Assembly: GCF_003865095.1 (NCBI RefSeq)
Contig: NZ_BHYK01000037.1
Location: 1-39,779 of the forward strand
DNA from: Clostridium tagluense
Lineage (GTDB): Bacteria > Bacillota > Clostridia > Clostridiales > Clostridiaceae
DNA: 39,779 bases
Reading direction: 5' to 3'
Shown here: one piece after another, positions 15,055 to 22,241 of the stretch
Position numbering within the stretch: the first letter of the stretch is position 1
Layout of the letters: the number at the start of each line of letters is the position of its first letter
The notes under the pieces: generated by a model
Databases searched by the model: none
The model's input: only the letters and a program-made list of their open reading frames with translations
Told to the model about the DNA's origin: nothing
Program-made: the position numbers and the translations under genes

Positions 15055-15096
15055 ACAATAATGTAGAAATGAATGAGTAAGGAGGTAGAAAGAATA

Positions 15097-15348
15097 ATGT
15101 ATTTAAAAAATATAGCTGAAGATTGCATATTAGAAATGAATAAATTTTTAACTCAAGATGAAATATTTATTATAAAAGAATACACAAAAGCTTTAGGCTG
15201 TTACTATAAGGGACTAAATTTGTATTGGGAGAATGAAGGAGCAGATAATATAAAAACAACTCAAAATAAATTTTGTATAAATATATACTTTAAAATCATG
15301 TATCAAATATTAAAAGAACTAATTATAGGAGTGTGCAAAGATGAATGA
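15097..15348 (+). CDS. Hypothetical 83-aa helical protein
   Basis: The start is ATG 15097, because AAGGAGGT at 15079-15086 is correctly spaced for it; an in-frame ATG at 15073 lies before that site. The product is helical and mixed-charge (DCILEMNKFLTQDEIFIIKEY, FCINIYFKIMYQILKELIIG). Its stop overlaps the start of the next ORF by 8 bases. No family is recognised. Confidence 0.6.
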   Translation: MYLKNIAEDCILEMNKFLTQDEIFIIKEYTKALGCYYKGLNLYWENEGADNIKTTQNKFCINIYFKIMYQILKELIIGVCKDE

Positions 15349-15454
15349 TACAGTTGAAATTAGTATAAAGATAATTGAAGAAAGACAACTAGCACTAGAT
15401 AGATATTTAACAGTTGACGAAATTTGCGAAATTATAGACTCTAATAGAAAATAA
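15341..15454 (+). CDS. Small 37-aa ORF, translationally coupled
   Basis: It starts at ATG 15341 inside the end of the previous gene, with TAGGAG upstream. It encodes MNDTVEISIKIIEERQ... ending EICEIIDSNRK. The overlap and ribosome site support coupled translation. Function is unknown. Confidence 0.55.
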   Translation: MNDTVEISIKIIEERQLALDRYLTVDEICEIIDSNRK

Positions 15455-15497
15455 TAAATGAATGAATGCTAAGACTAAAAAAGGAAGTGTATTTATA

Positions 15498-15863
15498 ATG
15501 AATTTAAAATCAATGTTTAAAAATTTAGTAGAGATAGAAAACCCAAAATTTAAAACAGAATGGGATGACAAAGATTTTCAAAAGGTTAATAGAGCATTAA
15601 TAAAATTATTTTATTTAAAATCATTAATGAACCATAGAGGAAATATTAAAAAAATATATGAATTAAAAGACATAGAAAGCTTTTTCGGATTACCTTATAC
15701 TTCCAGTAGTAGTTATGCAATGATAGGAAACACAAATACTATTTTTTCTGTAGATAATGAAGGGCTATACAATATTGAACTATTTGCAATTACTGAGGAT
15801 GACAAAATTATACTTGAAGTATGGGACAATGAAGAGAATGAAAAATATTTTATAATAGGTTAA
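15498..15863 (+). CDS. Hypothetical 121-aa protein
   Basis: The start is ATG 15498, after AAGGAAGTG; a longer frame from 15462 lacks a ribosome site. The protein has a basic helical N-terminal half (LKSMFKNLVEIENPKF, RALIKLFYLKSLM) and a beta-rich acidic C-terminal half (TIFSVDNEGLYNIELFAI, KIILEVWDNEENEKYF). No family is recognised. It is in an operon with its neighbours (43-base and 15-base gaps). Confidence 0.6.
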   Translation: MNLKSMFKNLVEIENPKFKTEWDDKDFQKVNRALIKLFYLKSLMNHRGNIKKIYELKDIESFFGLPYTSSSSYAMIGNTNTIFSVDNEGLYNIELFAITEDDKIILEVWDNEENEKYFIIG

Positions 15864-15878
15864 GGGGGTATAAACATA

Positions 15879-16511
15879 ATGAAAACATTATTATTTGAGG
15901 GTGCAGGAATGGAATATACAGACGAGGAGAGCAATATCGGTAACTATAGAATAAGAACTGCATTTATTAACAATGAGGGAAAACAAATATATTTAGAGAT
16001 GGGAAGAAGTCCAGTATATGAAGCAAGTGGAAAGAGTAAAAAAATGAAAATTATATCAGAATGGGGAACTTGTATAAGTCACCTATTTTATATAACTGGT
16101 GATACTAAAGATTGCAATATAAATAAAATATATTATAGCCATGAAGAATTAAGAAACAACTTTAAATATAACAAAGAGGATGTTATTAAGATTATTAATA
16201 AGTTATGTAATACAAGTTTTGAAACGCTAGAAGTATTAGACCATATGGAGGGCTATGGAGTTCACAAAGATAATGAAGGTTATAATCTAATGGATAACCA
16301 TATAATTAATAGGAAACGCACAATAGCAAGGACAAAAGCTTTTAATGATATTGACATGGATTACAGACGAAAATTAAATGAAAAATATTCAAAAATTAGT
16401 TTAATGGAAATGAATGATACAAATATAGTAATAAAATGTTATGCCTCAATTCAATCAATGAGTAATGCAGGCTTAAATGAAAGATGTAAAACAATTATGG
16501 TAACTTATTAA
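15879..16511 (+). CDS. Hypothetical 210-aa protein
   Basis: It has an AAGGGGG ribosome site. The N-terminal half looks like a beta-rich domain (NYRIRTAFINNEGKQIYLEMG, TCISHLFYITGD), and the middle has helices (NKEDVIKIINKLCNTSFETLEV). No catalytic motif stands out. Phage elements of clostridia often carry such proteins of unknown role. It is last in its operon, directly followed by a terminator. Confidence 0.6.
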   Translation: MKTLLFEGAGMEYTDEESNIGNYRIRTAFINNEGKQIYLEMGRSPVYEASGKSKKMKIISEWGTCISHLFYITGDTKDCNINKIYYSHEELRNNFKYNKEDVIKIINKLCNTSFETLEVLDHMEGYGVHKDNEGYNLMDNHIINRKRTIARTKAFNDIDMDYRRKLNEKYSKISLMEMNDTNIVIKCYASIQSMSNAGLNERCKTIMVTY

Positions 16512-16538
16512 AGTAGCTTATGATAGCTACTTTTTTTA
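16511..16538 (+). terminator. Intrinsic terminator
   Basis: AGTAGCT and AGCTACT arms around TATGAT, followed by seven T. It closes the 14788-16511 operon. Confidence 0.9.
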
Positions 16539-16759
16539 GGAGAAGTCAAAAAGACAAAGATAATTAAAACTTCTAAATTTCAATTTTAAGCCATGTTATA
16601 AATATATTAATATAATGTACTAAAGAGAAGCCAAAGAAGCTGACGGACAAGATTCAGACGGTATAAGAGAAGAATAAAAGTACATAATAAGACACTTTTT
16701 AAATATCCAAAATAAAAGAAGTAAAGACAAAAATAATTATAAGATATTTGAATAAAGTA

Positions 16760-16788
16760 TTGACAGACTAAACTTCATGGTATAAGAT
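16760..16788 (+). promoter_or_regulatory. Array promoter
   Basis: TTGACA (16760-16765), 17 bp with GACTAAACTTC, TAAGAT (16783-16788). ACTTC in the spacer mirrors GAAGT downstream. It drives 16840-17772. Confidence 0.8.
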
Positions 16789-16839
16789 GTATTTAGAAGT
16801 AAGGAATAAACACAAAATCAAATATGGGGAGTTGCTAAA

Positions 16840-17772
16840 ATGAAAATTGAAACTATAAAAGAAAGAATCAAAATGTCAAAGACTAAATTAGAAAAAATAA
16901 ACGGAACACTTGAAAGACATAATAAACAGTTACTAAAAAAATCTAAAGCATTAATAGATATAGGAATTGATTTAAAAAATTATGATAAATATGATAGAAA
17001 GGTAATAACCTCTGAGGCCTATTGGGATGTATGCGACTATGAATCCAAGCTTAAAGATATAGAAAACAATGCAAAAAAAATAAGAGAAGTAAATGTAACA
17101 TTAGCAAAATTACAGGAGCAACTTGAAAATCAGTTAGCTAAAGAGATAGAAACCAATAATTTAATTCCCGAAGTTTTAAATGTATTTTTAGAAAATTGGA
17201 AACAAAAATGTATAACATTTTACAATGAATTAGCAACAGAATATATTACATTAGTATCTAAAGAGTATACAGAATATGCTATCACACTAGAAGAACTTAA
17301 AGAGTTTAAAATGGAAATTAGAAACAAAGAAACTAGAAGATATGAAATGGTTAATAAATATTCAGATGAAGAGGTTGAAAAAATATTGAGTGTTGAAATT
17401 AGCGAATATAAGAGAGCAGAAATAAAAAGAACTATTAGATATAGATACATCCAAAAGTTTAAAGATTCACATTTTGCAAGTGATATGGCAGTATTAGAAA
17501 AAATAATTGAACATCATGAAACGATTAATAATATAATGTTAAATAAAATATTAGACTATGATGTTAAAATGAAAAAAGAAACATTTATCAGCAGAATTAA
17601 AGAAGTGATTGGAGAAATTAAAGATTTAAGTGGTTTAAATATTAGTTCAAAAGGTGAAATAAACGGTATAGCAAAAGGATTAAAAGCAAATGCTAAAGTA
17701 GAAACTATTAGTGCGGGGGGGTATGCAGTACAATGTTGGCACTATAGGGTGTTAGTAAACACTATAAAGTAA
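16840..17772 (+). CDS. Coiled-coil phage-type protein with conserved C-terminal domain
   Basis: Most of this 310-aa protein is charged helix with heptad character (residues 5-130 and 150-230: KMSKTKLEKINGTLERHNKQ, YESKLKDIENNAKKIREV). The C-terminal 60 residues (NGIAKGLKANAKVETISAGGY, then VQCWHYRVLV) match a pattern I associate with Firmicute phage hypothetical proteins. Function is unknown. It has its own promoter and terminator and an AATATGGGGAG ribosome site. Confidence 0.65.
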   Translation: MKIETIKERIKMSKTKLEKINGTLERHNKQLLKKSKALIDIGIDLKNYDKYDRKVITSEAYWDVCDYESKLKDIENNAKKIREVNVTLAKLQEQLENQLAKEIETNNLIPEVLNVFLENWKQKCITFYNELATEYITLVSKEYTEYAITLEELKEFKMEIRNKETRRYEMVNKYSDEEVEKILSVEISEYKRAEIKRTIRYRYIQKFKDSHFASDMAVLEKIIEHHETINNIMLNKILDYDVKMKKETFISRIKEVIGEIKDLSGLNISSKGEINGIAKGLKANAKVETISAGGYAVQCWHYRVLVNTIK

Positions 17773-17778
17773 ACTTAA

Positions 17779-17808
17779 AAGAGGTTGGAAGATACCTCTT
17801 ATTTTCTT
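17779..17808 (+). terminator. Intrinsic terminator
   Basis: AAGAGGT (17779-17785) pairs with ACCTCTT (17794-17800), then ATTTTC. Confidence 0.75.
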
Positions 17809-17907
17809 CACATAAAAAATAATTATAAATTATACTTAAAATTTAATTATATGCAATTTTTTTAAATTGAAAATAAAAGAGAAGGACAGGAATGGGGGCA
17901 ATTTATA

Positions 17908-18081
17908 ATGTGGAAATTTAAAATTAATGTGAAAAGTAAGAGTAGGAATAAAAATTTTGAGAGGACTCTAAAGGTTAAGAATGCAGATTTCTCTAAATCA
18001 GTTCAAATATTAATAAAAATGTTTGGTAATATTGAGTGGGACTTTTTAGAAGCTATTCAAATTATTCAAAGCCAGTATTGA
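17908..18081 (+). CDS. Hypothetical 57-aa basic protein
   Basis: It starts at ATG 17908 after a GGGGG-type ribosome site and encodes MWKFKINVKSKSRNKNF... with a helical C-terminal half (KSVQILIKMFGNIEWDFLEA). Its TGA stop (18079-18081) lies inside the -35 box of the next promoter. No clear promoter is visible upstream; an AATTATAAATTATA stretch may be a degenerate copy. No family is recognised. Confidence 0.55.
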   Translation: MWKFKINVKSKSRNKNFERTLKVKNADFSKSVQILIKMFGNIEWDFLEAIQIIQSQY

Positions 18082-18107
18082 CAAACCGTATTTAAATAGT
18101 GTGTATT
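18078..18107 (+). promoter_or_regulatory. Array promoter overlapping a stop codon
   Basis: TTGACA (18078-18083), 18 bp, TGTATT (18102-18107). The -35 contains the TGA of the 57-aa gene. It drives 18152-18556. Confidence 0.65.
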
Positions 18108-18151
18108 AAAGGTAGTTTGTAGGATAAAAGACAAAAGGAGCTATTATAGAA

Positions 18152-18556
18152 ATGGAATATGCCGAATTGAAAGAAATAGCCATTACTTATGTGTATGACA
18201 AGTCTTATTGGGGTTCATCCAAGGAATATTTAGAAAATTGTCAAGTAGCACATGAAGATATTAAAATGGCAAATCTTCTAATCAGAATAGAAACCAATAG
18301 GCAAGATAGAAGTAACCATATAGAAAAGTTGAGACCTATTTTTGAAAGTTGTAGAGCTTTTCAATCTGAAAATATAGAAGATAATAGTCAATATATTATA
18401 TTTCATCCATGTACTAATCCAAATTTTAAATATCAATTAAGTTATTTTGATAAATTTGGAGCTATAATGGATGAAAAAAGCAATTCACTGGATGAATTAA
18501 TTAATGATTATTATAAACATTATCATACTCATAAAATAGTGGAGGTCATAAACTAA
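18152..18556 (+). CDS. Hypothetical 134-aa protein
   Basis: It has an AAAAGGAG ribosome site. The sequence has a helical N-terminal half (KEIAITYVYDKSYWGSSKEYL, HEDIKMANLLIRIETNRQD) and a beta-rich C-terminal part (QYIIFHPCTNPNFKYQLSYF). The FHP phrase recurs in the 29742-30152 protein (ISFHPYINY), so the two may be distant relatives. No function is assigned. Confidence 0.6.
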   Translation: MEYAELKEIAITYVYDKSYWGSSKEYLENCQVAHEDIKMANLLIRIETNRQDRSNHIEKLRPIFESCRAFQSENIEDNSQYIIFHPCTNPNFKYQLSYFDKFGAIMDEKSNSLDELINDYYKHYHTHKIVEVIN

Positions 18557-18572
18557 TTATTTAAATATAGTA

Positions 18573-18601
18573 TTGACATACTAAATTATATATGGTATTA
18601 T
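18573..18601 (+). promoter_or_regulatory. Array promoter (model copy)
   Basis: TTGACA (18573-18578), 17 bp TACTAAATT...ATGG, TATTAT (18596-18601). It carries the full TAGTATTGACATACTA dyad and starts its leader with GTAATTAATCCAA. It drives 18650-18859. Confidence 0.9.
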
Positions 18602-18649
18602 GTAATTAATCCAATTGATGGAAAATAAAATATAAGGATGGTTTTCGCT

Positions 18650-18859
18650 ATGCCAATTAGAAAATTCTATATTATAACTGAAATAATAGTAACTGCAATG
18701 TTAAGAAGAGAAGCTTATTTTATAAGTATGAGAAGTTCTAGAGATATTAAAAAATCTGTTTCAAATAAAAATATCTATATGATTAAAGAAATTAGTAAGA
18801 CTAAATATAAAATGTACCTAAACACAAAGCATAGGTGGTGCTCGGGGCAACTAATATGA
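18650..18859 (+). CDS. Hypothetical 69-aa basic protein
   Basis: The start is ATG 18650, eight bases after AAGGATGG; the ATG at 18638 lies inside that ribosome site. The product is strongly basic (MPIRKFYIITEIIVTAMLRR, SRDIKKSVSNKNIYMIKEISK, NTKHRWCSG), so nucleic acid binding is possible. No family is recognised. Confidence 0.55.
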   Translation: MPIRKFYIITEIIVTAMLRREAYFISMRSSRDIKKSVSNKNIYMIKEISKTKYKMYLNTKHRWCSGQLI

Positions 18860-18929
18860 AAAATATGGATATGACAATATATATTTAAAATATGCAATCA
18901 GAACTAATTATAAAAGAGGTGCATTATTA

Positions 18930-19211
18930 ATGGATAAATCTGAAATTAATGTAATTATTGAAAAAGCTAAAAATTTAAAAGTTGAAATATCTGCAATGGG
19001 TAAAGATGATGTTAACGAAAATTTTGAAACGCTTTGCAAAATATTAAATGACTTAGCCGACATAAAAGATAAAATGAAACATATTCAAGCTTTGATTATA
19101 GAATCCTTTACCAACTATAAAATGGATACGAGATATTGGGGAGCAGAACTTGACACTCAAAAGAAAAATGAGATTAAATTAGTTGAAAAATTAGAAAGAA
19201 TAATTAATTAA
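18930..19211 (+). CDS. Hypothetical 93-aa helical protein
   Basis: An acidic/basic alternating helical protein (KSEINVIIEKAKNLKVEISAM, NFETLCKILNDLADIKDKMKH, NEIKLVEKLERIIN), probably coiled coil. It has an AAAAGAGGTG ribosome site directly after an AATTATAAAA element. A possible weak promoter (ATGACA...TATGCAAT) lies 40-70 bases upstream. It is followed by a terminator. Confidence 0.6.
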   Translation: MDKSEINVIIEKAKNLKVEISAMGKDDVNENFETLCKILNDLADIKDKMKHIQALIIESFTNYKMDTRYWGAELDTQKKNEIKLVEKLERIIN

Positions 19212-19233
19212 GGGGGAGTTTTCCCCTGTTTTT
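19211..19233 (+). terminator. Intrinsic terminator
   Basis: AGGGG pairs with CCCCT around GAGTTTT, followed by GTTTTT. Confidence 0.75.
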
Positions 19234-19297
19234 AGGTTGAAAATATTTGGAAGGTTGTAAAATACAAAGATTCAGAGAAATTATTTAATAAATAGTA

Positions 19298-19326
19298 TTG
19301 ACAAACTAAACTAATAAGATTATACT
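19298..19326 (+). promoter_or_regulatory. Array promoter
   Basis: TTGACA (19298-19303), 17 bp AACTAAACTAATAAGAT, TATACT (19321-19326). It drives 19372-19710. Confidence 0.9.
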
Positions 19327-19371
19327 TGTTTTATCGGATAAACAAATAATTTAAAAGGCGGTAATGTAAGC

Positions 19372-19539
19372 ATGACAAATACAAACTATTTCTCAGTAAA
19401 TACAGGACAACAAATAAGTGAAGCACAAGTTCTAACATTAATGGGACAAAATAGAAGTAGTGAATTTGAAAGTGTTACAGAATGTTTAGAATGCGGGAAA
19501 ATTATTGAAGCATATGAAAGTTGCGATTGCGAATATTAA
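19372..19539 (+). CDS. Small 55-aa protein with C-terminal Cys motif
   Basis: It starts at ATG 19372, ten bases after AAAGGCGG. The C-terminal 20 residues contain CLEC (C38, C41) and CDC (C51, C53), a plausible small zinc-binding knuckle. The N-terminal part is polar. It is followed after 18 bases by the sigma-1.1-like gene, so the two are co-expressed from promoter 19298. Confidence 0.6.
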   Translation: MTNTNYFSVNTGQQISEAQVLTLMGQNRSSEFESVTECLECGKIIEAYESCDCEY

Positions 19540-19557
19540 AAAAGGATGGTGTAAAAA

Positions 19558-19710
19558 ATGAAATCATTCAAAGATATATTAAGAAAAGGGTTAGACAATG
19601 GATTTATAAATTATAAAGAAGTAGAGCAAATTGATTTTAAGAATGATAAGGATGTATTCGACTATTTTGAAGAGTTAGAAGATAGAGATATAAAAATAAT
19701 TTATCTATAA
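19558..19710 (+). CDS. Stand-alone sigma-70 region 1.1-like protein (50 aa)
   Basis: The product reads MKSFKDILRKGLDNGF, then INYKEVEQI, then KDVFDYFEELEDRDIKII. This follows region 1.1 of primary sigma factors: a helix ending in K-x(4)-G-(F/V)-(L/I), then (T/N)Y-(D/K)E, an acidic gap, then D-x(2)-(D/E)-x(3)-L-x(3)-(G/D)-I-x-(I/V). The whole ORF is just this domain. In sigma-70, region 1.1 is a DNA-mimicking domain that sits in the polymerase downstream-DNA channel. A free copy could modulate host RNA polymerase, but that is inference. It has an AAAGGATGG ribosome site and is second in a two-gene operon. Confidence 0.6.
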   Translation: MKSFKDILRKGLDNGFINYKEVEQIDFKNDKDVFDYFEELEDRDIKIIYL

Positions 19711-19729
19711 AAAATATTTATAAAATATA

Positions 19730-19758
19730 TTGACATATAAAACTATACATGATAATAT
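19730..19758 (+). promoter_or_regulatory. Array promoter, first of a tandem pair
   Basis: TTGACA (19730-19735), 17 bp, extended TG, TAATAT (19753-19758). It is followed by an A/C-rich leader. Confidence 0.85.
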
Positions 19759-19827
19759 GTAACTAATCCAAACGAACTAAACCAAGCGTATTAAGCTAAT
19801 CGTATCAAATTACACATACCATAAGAA
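19759..19827 (+). other. A/C-rich leader between tandem promoters
   Basis: G-poor, starting GTAACTAATCCAAACG and containing CGTATCAAATTA, a phrase nearly repeated at about 25237 (ACGTATCAAATTAA) and 28310 (ACGTTTTAAATTAA). No ORF. Confidence 0.5.
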
Positions 19828-19844
19828 TTAATTATAAAATAGGA

Positions 19845-19873
19845 TTAACATTATGGATTGATTATTATAAGAT
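19845..19873 (+). promoter_or_regulatory. Array promoter with -10-centred dyad
   Basis: TTAACA (19845-19850), 17 bp, TAAGAT (19868-19873). ATGGATTGATTAT in the spacer (19853-19865) mirrors ATAATTAATCCAA (19874-19886) at 11 of 13 positions. Confidence 0.75.
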
Positions 19874-19929
19874 ATAATTAATCCAAGTGACAGAGATATA
19901 AAATAATGATTTCATAGGAGGGTTTATTA

Positions 19930-20328
19930 ATGTTAAAAAGATATTGCAATAATTGCGATAACGAAGTTATTGAAGAAACAGACAAAAATTTGAAAAAAGA
20001 ATATCCATATGTATGCAAAAATTGTGAAGAGAATATGTATGAATTTGAAACTTATTTAAAAGAGGATGATGTGACAATGAAAAAAATAAAAACAACACAA
20101 GAATATTTCAACATAGGTATTGACGAACTATTATTCAATAACTCAGATGGATATACAAAGGAAGAATTAAAATTATTTGATGACGGGCTAGAAGTTGTAT
20201 TCTTTGATAATGAAAAAGAACTAGAAGAAGAGAAAGAACAATTTAAAAAATATACTCAATCAAAGAAATATGAAATAAAAGCTACACTGCAAACAATCAA
20301 TAAAAGAATTGCAATTGTATTAATATAA
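19930..20328 (+). CDS. Zinc-ribbon-like 132-aa protein
   Basis: The N-terminal CNNC (C6, C9) and CKNC (C29, C32) form a likely four-Cys zinc ribbon. The rest is acidic and helical (DDVTMKKIKTTQEYF, EKELEEEKEQFKKYTQSKKYE) with a short C-terminal beta strand (KRIAIVLI). No enzyme motif is present. It heads a three-gene operon (20377, 20777) driven by tandem promoters. Confidence 0.65.
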   Translation: MLKRYCNNCDNEVIEETDKNLKKEYPYVCKNCEENMYEFETYLKEDDVTMKKIKTTQEYFNIGIDELLFNNSDGYTKEELKLFDDGLEVVFFDNEKELEEEKEQFKKYTQSKKYEIKATLQTINKRIAIVLI

Positions 20329-20376
20329 AAAGATAGTTTTAAATGAAAATAATAAATCACAAGGGGTGTATTAAAA

Positions 20377-20724
20377 ATGAAAACTATGATAGGTTATAAT
20401 GGAATAAATATATTTAACGTATTGTCAGAAAAAGACTTTGGAATTGATAGTAAACTATATTTAGTGGATTGTGGAGATAATTTTTATGCTTATGGAACAA
20501 TGAAAGATTTACAAAGTCTGTTTTTCGTTCCTGTTAATCAATGTGGGACAAAAGAAAAAGTTTTGAATCATTGTAATTCAATTGCTGAATTGTGTAGAAA
20601 AAATATACAGAAATATAACAAGGAACTTATTTCTAATAAAACAAAAGGATGGGGACTTTTAATTGAACATGAACAAAAGCAATTGAATGCATTAACAAAC
20701 TTTGCTAATATATTAATCACATAA
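20377..20724 (+). CDS. Hypothetical 115-aa protein
   Basis: It has an AAGGGGTG ribosome site. The N-terminus is beta-rich (MIGYNGINIFNVLSEKDFG, LYLVDCGDNFYAYGTM) and the C-terminus helical (AELCRKNIQKYNKELI, EQKQLNALTNFANIL). No family is recognised. It is the middle gene of the operon 19930-20971, with no promoter of its own. Confidence 0.6.
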   Translation: MKTMIGYNGINIFNVLSEKDFGIDSKLYLVDCGDNFYAYGTMKDLQSLFFVPVNQCGTKEKVLNHCNSIAELCRKNIQKYNKELISNKTKGWGLLIEHEQKQLNALTNFANILIT

Positions 20725-20776
20725 AAGATAATTTTTAAATTAATCAAAATATGAAGAGAGGGAAGGAAGTGATATT

Positions 20777-20971
20777 ATGTATAATATTTATGAAAAAAGT
20801 TTTCCTCAAAACAATCTTATTTTTGAAGCCGAAACAGAAGAGGAGGCAATCGAAGTTGTTAGCTATTTTCAAGAAGGTAATGAAGTAACTGTTTTTTATG
20901 AAGTTGAAACAAAAGAAGAAATTAGAAAATATATAAACCACCAAGCAAATATTTTTGCAAATAATATGTAA
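20777..20971 (+). CDS. Hypothetical 64-aa acidic protein
   Basis: Strong purine-rich ribosome region (GAGAGGGAAGGAAGTG). The product is acidic (FEAETEEEAIEVVSYFQEG, YEVETKEEIRKYIN) with a repeated E-T-(E/K)-E-E phrase. No family is recognised. It is the last gene before promoter 21005. Confidence 0.6.
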   Translation: MYNIYEKSFPQNNLIFEAETEEEAIEVVSYFQEGNEVTVFYEVETKEEIRKYINHQANIFANNM

Positions 20972-21004
20972 TATGAAAAATAATTATAAATTTTGTTTTT
21001 GGTA

Positions 21005-21033
21005 TTGACATGCTAAACTGGACATGGTAGAAT
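21005..21033 (+). promoter_or_regulatory. Array promoter
   Basis: TTGACA (21005-21010), 17 bp TGCTAAACT...ATGG, TAGAAT (21028-21033). AATAATTATAAAT lies upstream. It drives the alpha-CTD-like gene. Confidence 0.9.
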
Positions 21034-21077
21034 AAATTAAGTTGTTTAAATAATAATAAAATTTAGGAGTGATTCTT

Positions 21078-21467
21078 ATGTTAGATGTAACTATGGTTGA
21101 ATTAAGAGAAGCTAATTTAATGGGTATAAGAGTATTTAATGTTTTAATGCGAGGTGGGTATAGAACCCTTCAAGACATAGAAAACCTAACATATGAGCAA
21201 GCTCTTTTAATCAGAAATAGTGGAGTAAGAACTTCACAGGATATAATGGATTTAATCCAATCTTTAGAAAAGACTAGCAAAAGAGAGGAGCTAATAAGAA
21301 TAGGACAAATTAGAAATCTTAAAATTCAAATGAATACATTATTAAATATAAATAAAAATGTTAATTCACGCAAAGCAACACTATTATTAAACTTAGCTCA
21401 AGATAAAGCCTGTAGTTTTGGAGAGTTGAGAAATGCAATACATATGTGCAGTAAAATATTAATGTAA
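21078..21467 (+). CDS. RNA polymerase alpha C-terminal-domain-like protein
   Basis: Residues 8-63 of this 129-aa protein follow the alpha-CTD helix-hairpin-helix fold: GIRVFNVLMRGGYRTLQDI, then LIRNSGVRTSQDIMDLI. Compared with E. coli alpha, the UP-element-binding positions R265, N268, G296, K298, S299 and E302 correspond to R18, N21, G49, R51, T52 and D55 with one constant offset. The positions are therefore identical or conservatively replaced without gaps. There is no N-terminal alpha domain. The remaining 65 residues are a helical extension of unknown role. The start is ATG 21078, after TAGGAGTG, not 21069. A role in transcription at the AT-rich array promoters is inference. Confidence 0.75.
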   Translation: MLDVTMVELREANLMGIRVFNVLMRGGYRTLQDIENLTYEQALLIRNSGVRTSQDIMDLIQSLEKTSKREELIRIGQIRNLKIQMNTLLNINKNVNSRKATLLLNLAQDKACSFGELRNAIHMCSKILM

Positions 21468-21503
21468 ATGTAATTGATAAATATAAAATAGGAGATGTTA
21501 AAA

Positions 21504-21659
21504 ATGTTAAGTGAAAATCAAATAGCTATACTGAAAAACGAAATTATATTGAAAGAACTCTTTTTAAAAAACCCAACAAAAAAATATAAATATTATATCT
21601 TTAAAAATGGATGTTGTGGAGAAATTAGCAAAGTCTCAAAATATCAAGATAACAAGTAA
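21504..21659 (+). CDS. Hypothetical 51-aa basic protein
   Basis: It starts at ATG 21504 after TAGGAGATG. The product is MLSENQIAILKNEIILKELF followed by KKYKYYIFKNGCCGEISK, a helix then a basic, Cys-containing end. It is co-transcribed with the alpha-CTD-like gene 36 bases upstream. A terminator begins before its stop. Confidence 0.6.
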   Translation: MLSENQIAILKNEIILKELFLKNPTKKYKYYIFKNGCCGEISKVSKYQDNK

Positions 21660-21685
21660 CTGAGAGGTTGCTTGTTTTGTTTTTA
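21651..21685 (+). terminator. Intrinsic terminator
   Basis: ACAAGTAAC pairs with GTTGCTTGT around TGAGAG (one mismatch), followed by T-rich sequence. Confidence 0.75.
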
Positions 21686-21829
21686 TAAGTCCTTGGCATA
21701 TAGTGCTAATATCTCATGGTACAATATATATTCATTTGATATATGTTTTTAATATAATTATACCATTTAATATTAAGATGGCTTAGAATTAATATTAGGT
21801 AGCTTTCATAGTGATTTTAAATAAATGTT

Positions 21830-21973
21830 TTAATCATGTATTACTTTTATTTTAATATTAATAAACCTTTTTTTAAATGACCAATCAATGTTATGCTTAT
21901 CAATGTATTTTAGAAAAATTATTAAGGCAATAGGAATTATAATTTCTATAATATCTAAAAATATTTTAAACAT
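21830..21973 (-). CDS. Small membrane peptide (47 aa), toxin-like
   Basis: It starts with AGGGAGG eight bases before the ATG. The N-terminal 22 residues are strongly hydrophobic (FKIFLDIIEIIIPIALIIFLK) and the C-terminus is basic (WSFKKRFINIKIKVIHD). This matches the layout of type I toxin peptides and of the neighbouring 45-aa peptide. It lies on the strand opposite to all neighbouring genes. A divergent plus-strand promoter (21988-22017) overlaps its leader. Confidence 0.5.
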   Translation of the reverse strand: MFKIFLDIIEIIIPIALIIFLKYIDKHNIDWSFKKRFINIKIKVIHD

Positions 21974-21987
21974 TCTTTGTTCCTCCC

Positions 21988-22017
21988 TTGAATATTATTT
22001 ACATTCTGTGTTATACT
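21988..22017 (+). promoter_or_regulatory. Promoter of a putative small RNA
   Basis: TTGAAT (21988-21993), 18 bp, TATACT (22012-22017). It lacks the array-specific spacer. Confidence 0.55.
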
Positions 22018-22023
22018 ATAACA

Positions 22024-22118
22024 AATGGGGAGAGTACCTTCCAGTTATTAGTTAGAATTTAATATATTGAATCTTTGAAGATAGCTACTTTCACATAGTA
22101 GCTATTTTCTTTTTTTGA
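22024..22118 (+). ncRNA. Putative small antisense RNA, about 95 nt
   Basis: A promoter at 21988-22017 and a strong terminator (ATAGCTACT / AGTAGCTAT around TTCACAT, T-rich tail, 22080-22118) bracket a stretch with no ORF. The 3' end overlaps the 3' end of the 45-aa peptide gene on the other strand. It contains TTAGTTAGAATT, also found at the 5' end of the peptide mRNA, and GGGAGAGTACCTTCCA, similar to GGGAGTGCCTTCCA there. It fits an antitoxin RNA of a type I system, but expression is not shown. Confidence 0.5.
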
Positions 22119-22239
22119 AAGAAATATCTATACTAATCAATTTTATTTGAAAACTTATCTCAGTTGCTTTGTTAATAGTTCTAACCCCACATAGGGCAAG
22201 GCAGAAATACATTAAAAGCTTTATATATTCAATTATCAT
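22102..22239 (-). CDS. Small membrane peptide (45 aa), toxin-like
   Basis: It starts at ATG 22239 after CGGAGGTG. The N-terminus is hydrophobic (MIIEYIKLLMYFCLALCGV) and the C-terminus basic (ISFKKRK), the usual layout of type I toxins. The leader folds: GTACATCCGTAGTA (from 22301-22314) can pair with TACTACGGAGGTGTAC (from 22242-22257), burying the ribosome site. A small RNA is predicted convergent to its 3' end. A longer frame from 22299 lacks a ribosome site and would run through the hairpin. Confidence 0.55.
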   Translation of the reverse strand: MIIEYIKLLMYFCLALCGVRTINKATEISFQIKLISIDISFKKRK

Positions 22240-22241
22240 GT

